A stretch of 64,000 nucleotides of DNA from Erigeron canadensis (taxonomy: Eukaryota > Streptophyta > Magnoliopsida > Asterales > Asteraceae). The position numbers were made by a program, and so were the translations under genes. The stretch's first letter is position 1; every line of letters starts with the position of its first letter. Of the stretch, positions 38,140-50,882 are shown one piece after another. The notes under the pieces were generated by a model that saw nothing but the letters and a program-made list of their open reading frames with translations, was not told where the DNA came from and did no database searches. The DNA is taken from contig NC_057768.1 of assembly GCF_010389155.1 (NCBI RefSeq), positions 46,479,633 to 46,543,632 on the forward strand, in the 5' to 3' direction.

Positions 38140-41100
38140 TTAACGGATGTCTCCTATAAAAAGTTTGTCATTATCTCTAATCACTTCAATGGAGTCGATC
38201 TCTGCTCCATCTTCATCTGTAACCACTGCATTTGTTGCATCGAATCCAAACTTTTCACCTGACGGAGCATAAGACATGCTTTAGTATTTCTCTCAAACAT
38301 AACATTATCCTAAAAAATGTGAAATTATGCAACTCTGTTATAAATATATGTACCTGCAATGATCTTTAGTGCCATTAGTGAACTTGGCATCATAATAAGT
38401 TTCCCTGCCTCTGTGCAACCAATTTTCTTCCTTACCATAGGCAGTCCTTTGTAAATACTAACTCGACCAACAAATTTTCCGTTCAAGTTTCCTAAAGTAT
38501 CCTTTTCCACATGATCGATTTTTTCCATCATTGGCTCTTGATCTGGCATCATGATACGGTGCCCGACCTCTCTCTTTGCAACTAAATCTATCAAACTCTC
38601 TGCAGGGATCTTGGTCTTGATAGTGTGATCATTCACATCAGCACCATTCATCACAAGAAGCTTTACCATTTCTATGTTGTTTTCAGATACTGCTATTTGG
38701 ATAGTTGTTGATCCATGGTGGTCTTTCGAGTCTACAGGCAGACCGTGTTTCAAGAGGCCCTTCATCACTGATATGTCATTTCTCTTTGCTGCTGTGCACA
38801 AGAGCTCACCAGCTGTAAACGGGTCGGAAATGGAAGCCCAATGGAAAAGGATACGAAATATTGAATGATAGTTTGAGGCTATGGCATCCCATAATGCTGT
38901 ATTGCCATCCACATCTGTCATACATATTTTATAACTATAGGTTACTTTCAAAGAATTAACAATAATAAATTAATCATGTTATATAAATATACCTCTAAGA
39001 TGTATGTTGCATGCATGTCTTAGAAGAACCAAAACACATTCTTCATGCCCTTTTGATGCTGCAATGTGCTGATGCAAAGAAAATAAACTGTATATTAACT
39101 ACAACACATTTTTAAACGTATACAGAGATTACAATGATTTCGGTTCCAAAATGTTAGCAAATTACCAATGGGGTTCTTCCTTTTGAGTCGCTGATATCAG
39201 GGTCAAGCCTTGCTTTCAAGAGTTCATCAAGAAATGCAGCATTGCCTGTACCAGCAACCGTAAGCAGATTCATTGACATGTTTGGATCTCCATCTCCACT
39301 TTCTTCACCGCCATCCAACAATAAGTCTCCTAAGTTGAGATCTTTAAGCTTCTTGTGATGCTGTGGAGTACAGTTAACAGTCTATTTATTTAACAAACTA
39401 ATAGATAAAAATGACCCAGGTGACAACTTAGTGAAAAATAGGAGATGTGGTCCGTACTTCCGTCCAATGGTAGCAAAAGCCACTCAATCATTTGATAAAG
39501 TTATTTACCCAAGAATGCGAAGCAAAGTCTATTTAGTTAAATGTTAAATTTTAGAGACTTCACGTCACAATAATCAAATAATCCAACACAGAAGTTACTA
39601 AGTACTAACTAAACCTGAAGAAAGTTCTTTAGGATGGACACGTTGTCAGGCTGTTTGGTCTGCATTGCTTCAATTAGAGCAATGGTTTTGAACCGCAAGA
39701 GCTGGCTCAGGGTCTTGGTTCGATAAATGTAAGACTGTGGCCTGCAGCACAGTGCACCGACTTCTCCAAACATTTCATCTGAATGTAGAATACCCAATAC
39801 TTGTTCTTTCTCCATTGCTTCACATTCTATGATTTCTACTTCTCCCGACACGATTATGTACACATCATCAGGTGCCTCATTTTGAATGATTACATCTTCT
39901 CTTGGTGGTATGAATTCGGCTTTCATATCTGCTACCTGTTTTACACACCAAGAAAACCACAGTTCTCATACTGTCGAAGACGCTTTTTTATAGACTCAAC
40001 AATCTCACACACCCATCAAGTTTTGATAAATTTCATAAAAGTTTTAATCAAAGATGAAAAGTATGCAAAATTCCATTTTCAATTATCATTTTAGACTTAT
40101 GGTCAATGCAAGATCTATGCAAGTTCTGCACTTTTATAATAAGTTTGACTTTTTTTAAAAGGTCAAAGTAGTGTATAAGGGATTATGGTTCATACCAAAA
40201 ACCAAAGCACATGTTTGGATAGTAAAAGGTCAAAGTATCAGATTATGATTCATACCAGAAGCAACAGAATTTCTCTGGAGACCCCTTCAAACAAATAAAC
40301 TCTTTGAACTGTTGGCAAAAACAAATGTTGTCTTATGCTTTTGCATATTGTTTTCGGCAGCTGCTCAATCAACTGTTGTTGATTCAAACTCTCTGCCTTG
40401 AACCTTAAGCACATGTATGCCAGTATCTGTTCTCTAAGCCTAGTAGGCAACCGATTCCGACCCACAAAACTTGATGCAGCTTCAATGCTATTTCTCTACA
40501 ATGCAACAAACATTTGACATGTTATAGTCGTAGATTTATAGTTTGATGACAGTCTGACTTTTTTAGTCAAACAGAATATTCTAACTTTCAAGTTGGTATG
40601 CATTTACATTTTTGACATAAAAATCAATAAGCACATGATGAACTTTGTAACTAGTAGAGTCAAAAACAAGAACAAAGGATTTTAGTACTTACGAATTCCA
40701 TGGTACGACGAGTGCCTTCCACTACTAAATTCGTCATGTTGCCAATAATGTAGGCAGTGAGGCCAAGATTGAAAAGCATATAAAAGATTATAAACACCAT
40801 CTCGGCTGCATTCTCTGCGTGGAGATCACCATAACCGACAGTGGTCATAGTGGTTATAGACCAATATATCGCAGATATGTATAAGATATACAGAACAGCT
40901 TCTCTGAAATTCGGGTTTATTGACCCAATCCATGTCCTTCCTTCATGTGGATACAACACTGCTAAGAAAGTAATAAGTAGTAGATACATCCAGCACAATG
41001 CACCAAAAACAACGTCACCTATCATAACGGGCCACGTATGTAAGTATTATAGCTTAGAAACAGAACAAAAAAGATAAATCTTATATCCTTTTCAAGCCTA

Positions 41101-41690
41101 CAAATTACAATAATGTTAGTACTATATTATTAACCAAATTTAAATGACTCAACTTTTACTACTCTAGTTTCAATTATGTGTTTTTTTTTTAAATGGACGC
41201 GCTACCAGCAACATTTTATGCATACACGTTGAAGTGAGGGGTCAAGTGTTTGAAGTACTTACCGGGTGAAAAACTGCTTAACTCGACGGAGACGCCAAAA
41301 TCGTAGCAAACCCAAGACAGTAGACGGCAAGCCCATACGGTGTTTTCCAGTGAGCAAATACGAAAGCAATTCGAATGCTATTGTCGATGCTACATCCATT
41401 ACAAACCATGTCGATAAATACCTTCACCAAAACAAAACAAATAAAAACATAGTAAAAGGACAACTTAATTCCTTATATTTTAATACATTTACGCAGAAAA
41501 CAAAAACATATTACAAGTTATACTCTATGATAATGTAGATACCTGGTGGCAATACTTTTGGGATCCCGAACAAGGAGATGAGTGACGGGGTCAACGTAAG
41601 CAACGAAGAAAGTCAAAACAATGTCAACGGCAAAGAAGAGGTCAACGATGGTGTCGGCAATGTAAAGATGTTTGTGTGTAATTTGTGTAG
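38140..41690 (-). pseudogene. AKT2: AKT2-type Shaker K+ channel, 5'-truncated and broken in S5
   Basis: Minus-strand exons: about 41690-41543, 41421-41263, 41097-40693, 40495-40256, 39935-39615, 39360-39166, 39068-38993, 38914-38354 and 38258-38140. They encode S2-S3 (IADTIVDLFFAVDIVLTFFV), S4 (LRFWRLRRVKQFFTR), the pore ([18 protein letters not shown]), S6 ([19 protein letters not shown]), the cyclic-nucleotide-binding region (PPREDVIIQNEAPDDVYIIV), ankyrin repeats and a KHA tail (GAEIDSIEVIRDNDKLF). This order and wording fit AKT2/AKT3, weakly rectifying phloem K+ channels in the plasma membrane. Two faults argue against function. The exon with the N-terminus and S1 is missing. The 41097-40693 exon carries consecutive in-frame stops (TGA TAG, about 41026-41021), an extra stretch after LEKDIRF, and a frameshift before YPHEGRTW. 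All downstream exons are open, so decay is recent or partly assembly error. Confidence 0.8.
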
Positions 41691-41926
41691 AGGATTTAAA
41701 TCCTTTGTAAAAGATTTAAATCCTTGCTACATCCCCAATTGTCTCATCCTCGAAAGTCAAAGTTTTATCAAGCTTATAGTTATTTTTTTTCTAGAATACC
41801 TACATACTTTACATGATATTATATTTCGGCTATATTTGGTACAAACTTTTTAAGAACTTTTCAAGAATTTTAGCTTTTTGTTTTACATGAAAAACTCCTA
41901 AAAACTTAAAAGCTTAATTTGTTTAG

Positions 41927-42261
41927 ACTAACACGGTTTCTGCGCAATGCGGCGGTAGTCGTGGCGGTGGAAGCGACTGCTGGTGATGGAGGCGACGTCA
42001 GGTGGTGTATATAATTGATGTAAAAGTAATTGATTTAAAAAGTTAATGAAGATATTTTAAAAGATAAAGAACTGGTAGTGTTTTTAATCATTAATGTTAT
42101 TTTATTAGATGGTATAAAAGTATAGATTAGGTGTATAGGAGAATTAGGATTAAAAAATATGGATATTTAGGTAAGGAACTAAAGATTAAGAAATAATGGT
42201 ATTTTAGATATAAAAAAGTGTTTAATTTCTTAAAATAGGAGAATTCAATATGTTTTATAAG

Positions 42262-42292
<31 letters not shown>
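41927..42292 (-). mobile_element. non-autonomous Helitron inserted in duplication copy 1
   Basis: On the minus strand the sequence ends GCATTGCGCAGAAACCGTG then TTAG|T, with a GC-rich hairpin region, like other Helitron 3' ends in this window. The other duplication copy has no counterpart: GTTTAGA runs almost straight into the AGCTTTTGGTTTGAAA segment (55290-55325). Copy 2 therefore serves as a near-empty site. The 5' border lies in a TA run and is approximate. Confidence 0.65.

Positions 42293-42294
<2 letters not shown>
42265..42294. repeat. (TA)n microsatellite
   Basis: An uninterrupted TA run of about 30 bp at the edge of the inserted Helitron. Confidence 0.85.
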
Positions 42295-42297
<3 letters not shown>

Positions 42298-42671
42298 CTT
42301 TAGCTTTTAGTTCAGCTTTTAGTTTGAAATTAAAAGCTTCAAACTAAACTAGATGAAGAAGCATAAGTCCATAATCATATGCAGTATAATTATAATTATA
42401 ATAGTGTATTTTTACATAGCATATATTAGCACAGCCCAAATCGAACCTAGCTATATTCAAAATTAAAACTATATTATGAAAAAGGCGAAAACCACTCCTA
42501 ACATGACAAAACAATTACAAATTGGAGAAACACAAAACCATGACAAAAGGAAATAATACAAGAGAATACAATAGTAAAACCTTAACGAGACAAATAGACA
42601 CGAGATCTGTTGAACATGATGACGTACACTTGGTTTGTTGTGTAATGGCTAAAGGAAAAGATATGAAATAA

Positions 42672-43692
42672 TTATCTTGCTTTTTTGTTGATGATCATGG
42701 TGATTGTGTTTGAACTCGACTTGGCTATGCAAGCCCAGAGGTCTTCGTCATTTGAAATGGGAAAAATAAGGTCACTGTCGCAGTCTTTGTAACTGATTCG
42801 ACAAGTATTTTGATTCACCGTCTTGAACCTCATTTTGACTTCCTCCCATAAGCATGTGATTCTGGACGAGAAAGAGAGTGGAAACTTGATGGTATCACCC
42901 TTGTAAACAGCTTTTATCATCCTTTCCATAGGTTTAGTTGCTAAGCCTGCCTTCTGCAAAAAAAAAGATAAGAACACGTACGAGAATTATTAAGCAATAT
43001 TCTTCTTATCCTTATGAATATATGTATTTAGACATTATTTTTGCTCACGTGTAGTGTAATCCAACGAGCATTGCTTAAGTTGTGTTCTTACATTCTCATA
43101 TGATGTATTAGTTAATTGAACTTGTATAAATTTAATGTAATCATTAATTCATCATTGGGTCCTCACGGATACAATTAAGTGACAACGTCCGTATTAGGGT
43201 AAAAGTTTATTTATGCACGTAGACGGGGGTACAATTCTGACTTAAAATATAAAGAAGAAAACAAACCTTTAGCAAATACTCAATATGAATGAACTCGGCA
43301 GCATAACTTTCTTTCTCAACGATTGTGGTGAAATCGATGACACCAACAACTGCATCACTACCAGCCGGATCATATACAGGCACAGCTAATTGGCCCATAC
43401 ATTGAATAGGGTCAAATTGTGTCCGTTGAGCAGCAACCCCTCTTTGAGCTGCTAGGCAAGCCACCAAGTAAGGCTCATTGTTTGTGATTGTTTGAACAGA
43501 CCAATTTGGGTAATTGAGGCAGTTTTTCCTATACATTACAAGCCGTATATCATCTATATTTAATAGAAAAGGTTGACCTTCCACGGTAAGATATTGCCGC
43601 TCGCCAGCTGATCTGAGTTCCCAATATTGAAATGAACCTGGAATTTGGTGAAAGTTATCTTGCTTAAACAATTTCTTCATCTTGTAGTTCAT
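42672..43692 (-). CDS. mini NLP-like protein with PB1 (copy D)
   Basis: Two exons, 43692-43267 and 42953-42672, joined by GT-AG in phase 0, give 235 aa. Residues about 15-142 match the front part of the NLP domain: SFQYWELRSAGERQYLTVEG, QPFLLNIDD, MGQLAVPVYDP, VVGVIDFTTIVEKESYAAEF. The ending at EYLLK coincides with the exon 2 end of the larger NLP-like copies. Exon 2 (93 residues) is a PB1 domain with the basic strand MIKAVYKGDTIKFPL and an acidic stretch (SYKDCDSDLIFPISNDEDL). The second NLP half and the whole RWP-RK domain are absent, which makes this a natural small PB1 protein. PB1 domains pair with one another, so it could bind full NLPs; that role is inferred. It is closely similar to copy E 13 kb away. 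Confidence 0.85.
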
Positions 43693-43985
43693 TGTTGAAG
43701 GGTGTAAGGAATTTGTGGATCGGGGATTGATTGGCCGGTTCTTTATAAGGTGAGTCTTTGGACTATTTGATGGTCCAACTTAATCTTTGAGGGGACCAAA
43801 TAAAGAAAAGTAGAATGTGACAGTCAAACAAACGTACTATTTGGTAAGGCCAAAGTTAACGGTAGAAGTGTAGAACTTCTTATATTATATTTGATTCTTA
43901 AAAATTCAATAATTACTATACAAAATTAATCCATTATCATATTTATATCCATTTTTCAATTAAATTAGCTACAAAATACTTTAAC

Positions 43986-45707
43986 ATATAATCTTTATAC
44001 CTAAGATATATTTGGTAAAACTAGTTGGTGACTGGTAGGTGTTAGCTGACGGGTGATAGCTGGTACTCGATGAAATATGTATGTATAAAATAAAAAATCA
44101 AAAGAATATATAATTCATACATGAGAAACACTACATAGCATATATGAATATAAAAACATAAAACTCACAGGAAAAAAAAAACTCAAATAATGCTACCTAC
44201 ATAGCTATATGATTCAGCTACACCCTGTTACAAAATATGATTTCAATATTGAATCCAATACACGTGTCAGTTAGCAACGGGAAAGACTCAGAGCACAAAC
44301 ATGTATCTTTCTCATAGATTTTGTCATCACAATTAAAAAGGTCATCTGGGTATTGTATAACTATAGTGGTGTTTGCGCGTTACAGCAGTGACGGTTTATA
44401 ACACTTTAAACACCGTAATGGTTGTTGGATATTTTAATTTAATTAGGTTAACTTGTTTGATTAATAACGTCATAATAATATATCATATAGGATTGATGGT
44501 GCAGAGTGCACGCCTATTTGAATTTATTATGACCCCTAAGGTACGGGGGTCCGGAGGCAGCGCCCCTGGGAGCGGGTCCAAGGGGCGGCAGTCCCTGGCT
44601 GGGATCGAGCTGTGGTAAAAATCCCTCCGAAATTTTAATTTTCGGAACTTAAGGGACCAAAATTGGCAATTCGTGAAACCCCAATAACTGTCGTTTAGAC
44701 AGTTAATATTTGGATAAATACATCCCGTAATCAATTCTGATCATTCTCTTCTTTCTTTTTCCTGGTTCTTCTCTCAAATATCAACACACAGAAAATTCTT
44801 AATTCTCTGAATTGTATCTGATTGAATAGTTTGGGTGAACCGCCAATTTGATTCAATCTGAAAGTGATTACACGCCTTTCAAGGTTTGTTTATATCCGGT
44901 TATCTGTTCGTTATTCACGAATTTCCCCAATAATGGTTTATAGCGTTCAGTTTACTTCCATGAGATGCGTCAATGCAGGATCTAACAATATATATCATTC
45001 TAAAAATAAGTCATGTGTTAGGTGCAAAAAATAATGAAGTGCAAATACTAACCATGGAAAATAACCACTTACATTTGTAGGGGAGGAGACTAAGACAATT
45101 AAAAAAATAAATAGTCAAAGTTTAAAATTTAATACGAATATACAAAGGACATAATTGGTTCGTAATTTTGTGAGTTATAAAAAGGTAATTATTGTTTAAA
45201 CATTTTGTAATATAATCTATGACAATTAAGATGCTTTTTTTATCCGTAACAATACCTTCAGCAATAATTTTAAGGTTAATGGAGATTTTATAACAATAGG
45301 AGTTTTAGGTAATTGTGGGGGTTTTTTTTATTAAGGGTAATTTCAGAATTTCAAGGATAAGGTGTGTGGGGTAGTTTAAATGTAGAGGGTATATTCACTA
45401 ATTCAAAGGTAGAGTTAAATGGGGGAAAAGGTAATTTGTTTATACGAGATGGGTACCCGCGTAATTCAGCGGCGGTGGCGGCAAAGGATGGTGCTAGTGG
45501 CGGTGGTGGTAACGATGTGGTTATTAATCTAAAATTAATTGACGTAAATGGTAGTGTAGTTATTTTATGGTTAAGGGGTGTATCTTTTATAAATAATTTT
45601 ATTAAGAATATTATAGAGATATTAAGTGAAAGTATTTAAATTAATTAATAAATGGGATAGTTTGGATAAATATAGGTGTAAAATATTTTAGGGATATATT
45701 AAATATA
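43986..45707. other. intergenic with possible LTR-like fragment
   Basis: No gene recognised. At about 44530-45000 there is a GC-rich stretch (GGGTCCGGAGGCAGCGCCC, then CCAAGGGGCGGCAGTCCC) followed by CCTCTCTTCTTTC-type sequence. This resembles the transcribed leader of a plant LTR retrotransposon, but no TG...CA ends or target duplication were established. A Helitron-like GC block (ACCCGCGTAATTCAGCGGCGG) lies at about 45453-45480. Confidence 0.45.
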
Positions 45708-46882
45708 CTAGCTTAAACACCAGGGTAATACCCGGGTAATATTAAAATATTTTATTATAGCTATAACAGTTATGATGTAGATGTTAAATATGAAAAGTTG
45801 ACAATATATATAATAAACATATATTTATAAAATAGCATATCGTTAAAGTTTATTACAATTGATAAAAAAGAAATAAAAGAAAGTCTAAATATTTAAAATA
45901 AGATACAATGCTAACGATGAATTCAAAATATGATCAAATAACAAAGCAAAAACGAAAACATTTTGATGTGTTAATTTATCCAAGTCTAATTTAAAAACCA
46001 TCAATGCATTTTTGTTACTGAATTGTGTTTTTTCTTTAAAATTGGCATAATTTTATAACATGATAACATGATCAGTGGGAAACATTTTTTTTTACTGAAA
46101 TTGTGATATCTAAAATAAGGAACATATAAAAGTTTCTCCTCAAATAAGGAAAGTTGACGAGTGATTTTATATTGAAACAATCCGTATTAACTAATAGCAA
46201 AATAAAATACAACGAAATCAGTAATATATTGACCCTAGTAACATTGACAATCCACATTCTCCATGGTTTCCAAAATGACATGAGTCATCGACTCTAAACT
46301 GTATGTCTGTAAACCAATCTAATCTTTAAACAAAACTTACAATTTAATCTTTAAAGTCCATATTGCTTTCTCTTATTTGATCATGCTCCAAAGCTCTTTC
46401 GTAAACAATTCATTTATTTCTTAAGTAATTTTTAATTTTTTGAATAACACAAACGTCTTTTATTTTAGTAAAAAACCATATATATATATATATATATATA
46501 CATTAAAAAAACATAAAAGATTTAGATACATGATAAAGAAATATATATATTTTTGAATTTGGGAATCTAAAACAGTAAAAGAGAGATATCCGTAGATTGT
46601 AGTTTAATTAGTAAGTTTAGTATTATGGACAAGTGAAAATAAGCATGACATCATAAATAATCTTTTTTTTGAAAAAATTAATGAATGAAAGAGTTTAAGC
46701 TATGCCAAGTAAGATTATTTTAAGCTACTTTTTAGGAAGGGACTTGTACTTTATATATGAAAAAGATTTAGTGTGTAAGTTAAAAATGTGTTAAAAATTA
46801 AGGGTATTTTGGGTATTTTAAAAGTAGATAGTTGAAGAGAAGGGAGACAAGTTTGTTTATTAATATAGTATAGAAGTATAGA
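45708..46882 (-). mobile_element. non-autonomous Helitron, about 1.18 kb
   Basis: On the minus strand it starts A|TCTATACTTCTATACTATA and ends with a hairpin (CCCGGGTATTACCCTGG) then TGTTTAAGCTAG|T. All four Helitron border features are present: A before, TC start, hairpin near the end, CTAG before T. No helicase is encoded. Confidence 0.75.
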
Positions 46883-47430
46883 TAGGTAAATAATTGACCC
46901 CCATTTTTTATGGATTAAAATATCAAAATGTGATAGACTTTATATTCAAACTTAGGTATATAACAACCACGTATTTTATTATGAGATACTTATATATGTT
47001 AGCTAAACTTTGACATTTAGAATAAAGATTTATGTAAAAAACAAATAGTATTTTCTCAACTAAACATCCCATAATTTTTTTACGAGTCGTTCTTTTATTA
47101 TCACCAACTATTGTAAAGCCTCCAACTTATGAAGCTACTACGTATATGTGATATACGAGCATGGTATCCGCGCAATGCGGCGGCAGTGGTGGGGAAGGCA
47201 GTCTTCTTTATTAGGGATTTTTGGTAGTTATGTAAAGAAAAAAAACAAAAAAGTCCAAAGAAAAATAAGGTATTTCAAAGATAGAAATATGTAATAAGGG
47301 GGGGGGGGGATTTGCTTTATATGGGAGTAGAGATGAGATAGGTTGGTTACAAGAGATATGTAGAATGTCTAAAGGCAATTTGAGGTTTTCAAAAGCAGAA
47401 TTTCCTAAATTAAAAAAGGCCCTTTTGTTA
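46883..47430. other. spacer with Helitron 3'-end fragment
   Basis: Minus-strand sequence at 47155-47190 reads GCCGCCGCATTGCGCGGATACC then ATGCTCG, like the Helitron 3' ends nearby. A run of ten G (47299-47308) follows. No gene seen. Confidence 0.5.
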
Positions 47431-48683
47431 TCTTAATATATACTATAAGACAGTTGAACTAATGACTTATTAACCAATCATATTGCTCGATTTTATCAAT
47501 TTGACTTTTGATGATGTCATCATCTAATTTACTTATAAATTAAAAATCCTAATAGTCATTATCCAAATATATTATTATATTAATATATGTACAAAAAATC
47601 TCATTAATTTACACTTTTTGGTTTTCCATCAATAATTTACACTTTTTAGCCCTGAAAACTTAATTTATGTTTATTTTTAATCCGTGTAATCACATCTCTC
47701 GATTTTTTCAAATTTTCAGTTTTGACTTTTCTTGACTTTTGTTTATATATATATAGATTTACGCATATAAATATCAATGTCGACTACATGACTAAAAATA
47801 AGTATTAACGTATAAGAAAATATTATAAATTATTGTCTATAAAGTATAAATGTCATACATTGGTATCCCAATACAATATTGATAATGTCGTCTAATACAA
47901 TAATATATTAAATTAGATTTTTTTTAATTATAAATTTTAATATTTAATATAAACACACTATGAATTATAGATACCTATTCCAAACACAATAATAGATAAT
48001 GATATACAACATCCTTATCCTAATAGGATTCACAAAATATGAAACGATTACAAAACAAATTACGATTAACAAGATGGTTACTTGAATACTAAATCCACAT
48101 TAATATGAACTCTATTCAAGATTTATTATATCCTTCAAAAAACAAAAAACAAAAATTCTCTCTATATATATTAGTTTTGCGTATTAATATTTAAAGTTAC
48201 AATTGTCATTCAAGTCAATAGTCCTAATTGTTATCAAAGAATATGACAACAACCTAATTGTTATCTAATTATCATAAGACATGTGATTGAGAATAAACGT
48301 GTGCGTGTTATAGGCCCGCATCATGATCAAAGACATATACTTGAATGTCAAGTACACTAGGATCAGAAATATGTTTATATTTTAATTCATAATTTTCTTA
48401 ATAATCACATTATGAGTACAAACTGGTTTCAAACAATTCCGTAATAAAGAAATTATTGTAGCATGTGCCTTGTAAAATGACTTAGGCACATAATTTCATT
48501 AATATGTCTTAGCTAATAATGACAGTGATGACCTGTGATTATTGTATTACAACTTGCAAAATATATTACTTGGAACCGTATATCTTCAAAATTATAAGGT
48601 TTTATGACTTAAATGTATAAAAATCTAATATTGATAATATCATAAGTCATGTGTTCAGTGTTGAACACGGGTCTAAAATCTAG
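47431..48683 (+). mobile_element. non-autonomous Helitron, 1.25 kb (copy 1 of inverted pair)
   Basis: The borders are A|TCTTAATATATACTATAAGA and a short hairpin (GTGTTCA...TGAACAC) then GGGTCTAAAATCTAG|T. Much of the element is repeated in inverse orientation at 62073-63689, including the same terminal GTGTTCAACAC-type hairpin and GATTTTAGACCC ending. Confidence 0.75.
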
Positions 48684-48866
48684 TTAGATATTATAGATAA
48701 AGAGAATAAAGACGGTAAAGTATGTTGATAAGTACATAATTGTGAGACTCATGTAAGTCACGAAATAATCTGGATTTTATTTTTCTTTAGGTACTAGAAG
48801 ATTCTGAGATAGAAAAAGAATATACCTTTTCTCAAATTTATTAGTTTAGACTTTAGAGAAAAGGAA
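48684..48866. other. short spacer
   Basis: AT-rich, nothing recognised. Confidence 0.5.
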
Positions 48867-49025
48867 AGGCATTGGGTAACACCAGGTATTAGCGGCGACG
48901 TCGCCGCTAATAGTGGGACCCCGACAAACTGCTGCCTTACAGACCAACACTACAGACCATGTACGGAGGAATGCCACGTCACCACTATTAGCGGCGACGT
49001 CGCCGCAAATAGTGGTGACGTGGCA
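48867..49025. repeat. GC-palindrome pair 1 with AGGCATTGGG terminus
   Basis: It begins AGGCATTGGGTAACACCA (48867-48884), whose exact inverse complement lies at 60619-60636. Two copies of the palindrome core GCGGCGACGTCGCCGC follow about 100 bp apart. The second is part of a 54-bp near-perfect palindrome (48972-49025) running from TGCCACGTCACCAC to its complement. It looks like a transposon end, possibly of the element carrying the 50.9-52.4-kb transposase. Confidence 0.7.
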
Positions 49026-50882
49026 CACCTCGGGAATGGTTATTGAATGGTTATTTGCCCTTCTTCTTCGATAGGATCAGTGCACTGGACACCTGAACAC
49101 GGGATTTACAATAGTGAAATGTGAAACGAAAAAAGAAAAGATCCCCCGTTAGGTTAGGAATGATATTCCGCTTACAATAGTGATATAGTAGTATGTCGTT
49201 TAAAAAAAATTATTATTACAAAGTAATAAAAGTTAAATTCACCTCACATAAATTAAGTACATCAAACATTTTTGAAATATTTGTCTATTTCGAAATTCAT
49301 GAAAATGTAATATATTATATAAAAATAACTTAAGTGAAAAAATACGTAGTAAAAAAAATGTAATAAATGATTGGGATTTGGAGAATTTTGCCTAACTTAG
49401 TTTTTCATACGTGGATTTATATATAAACTTGAAATTTGAAAGATTTACATATTATCATACATTTATGATATATTATAATAATTAAGAAGAGTATCATCAT
49501 CCATGTGTTCCCAATCGATTTTAAAATACATTTATCAAACATTCATGATTCATGCATCATTTTATAATTTCAATTTCCTTTCAAATAAAAAACAATGATG
49601 TGGTTAAAAATAAACATGTTTACTGTTTTATAATTATATATGTGTTTGTGTTAAAAAATGATTCAAAGTGTGATAATAATTTATATTTTAAATTTAACAT
49701 TTACCAATAAACTAAAACAGGATTAAGGTTTTCTTTAGACGACACATGGCGTTTTTATTAAACGACATGTGTCATCTTTAATATTATTTACATATATTTA
49801 GTTACCTAGAATTATCAAATAACTTTATTAATATAACTTTTTATTAAACTCCTAATACGAAAAAGTCAAAACTAATTAATTCTCTATATAAATATATCAT
49901 ATCATATATTGATGGCGATAATTTATATGTATGACCTATGGGTATCTTTATATATACTAAAAGACAATTGATCTAACATTTTATTAACCAATCACAAAGC
50001 TCAATTTTATGAAAGTAAAAATTGATGATGTCATAATTTAATCCTATTAATTATTTAAAGATTTTATTATTAATATTAAATATTTATTAATTAATCTATC
50101 TATCGAAATCAATTCAATCACAAAGTTATTCAATTCTTATTATCAATATCTTAGAGTGGGTTTAACTTTTTATCTATCGATATTAATTAATATTTTTTTA
50201 GTAGGTTAATATTGTATGACCATTAAAATAAAAACTTAGAACTAACTTCAAAATCAAGTGGGAGAAACAAACTTAGAACCAACTTCAAAACTTAAAACGT
50301 ATATATTTATTTTATTTATGGTATATTATATAATTAAGAAGGGTATATTTGATAAAGATAAAATAATTAAATTTAATCTAGTGGTTATACATATAAATAT
50401 ACTAAAATGTTATAATGACAAGGTATCAATCTTAACTAACTTCGGTTGAAACGGTTGAATTTGTTACTAAATATTCAGGCAAGACACCGGATTAAGAGAA
50501 AATTACGTCAAATAACTTAGGTGAATTTCCTACATAGTCTTAATAAAAAATTGTTACAACGTGTGCTAATCCAATGATTAAAATTGTGTATGATTAAAAT
50601 TGTATATAATGTTTATGACCATAACATAATGTTATTATACGAAATAATATAAAACCTTAATAATTTTTAATTGTTATTAAAATAGCAATTTAGATATATA
50701 TCTCTTCACATATTAAATTTTTAATATTTGTTTATCATGAATAAATTATTAGCTCCTAATGTATTTTTATAAGGCGATTTCGAATCATATTTTTATAATT
50801 CTTGTTATAATATTTATTTTATCAACAAAAGGAAATCAAACTTAAGTTAAAACTTTATACAAACATAAAAAAAAATGGAAAA
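49026..50882. other. AT-rich, contains a Helitron 5' end
   Basis: At 49945 the sequence A|TCTTTATATATACTAAAAGAC followed by ATTAACCAATCACA matches the start of the Helitron at 47431. No matching 3' end was located, so it is a fragment or its end is degraded. No gene seen. Confidence 0.5.

Larger units (their letters stand above)
41709..43985 (-). repeat. segmental duplication, copy 1 (contains mini-NLP D)
   Basis: This block is closely similar to 55094-56955 in the same orientation, covering the mini-NLP gene, its intron and both flanks. It begins AAAAGATTTAAATCCTTGC in both. The junction lies immediately beside the point where the AKT2 coding sequence becomes unrecognisable. Copy 1 differs mainly by an inserted Helitron at about 41929-42290. 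Confidence 0.85.

Noticed and set aside
38140..41690. Intact AKT2 gene
   Set aside because: No S1/N-terminal exon is found before the duplication border, and the S5 exon has TGA TAG plus a frameshift.
44530..45000. Solo LTR of a retrotransposon
   Set aside because: The leader-like composition is suggestive, but no TG...CA ends, target duplication or primer-binding site could be fixed.
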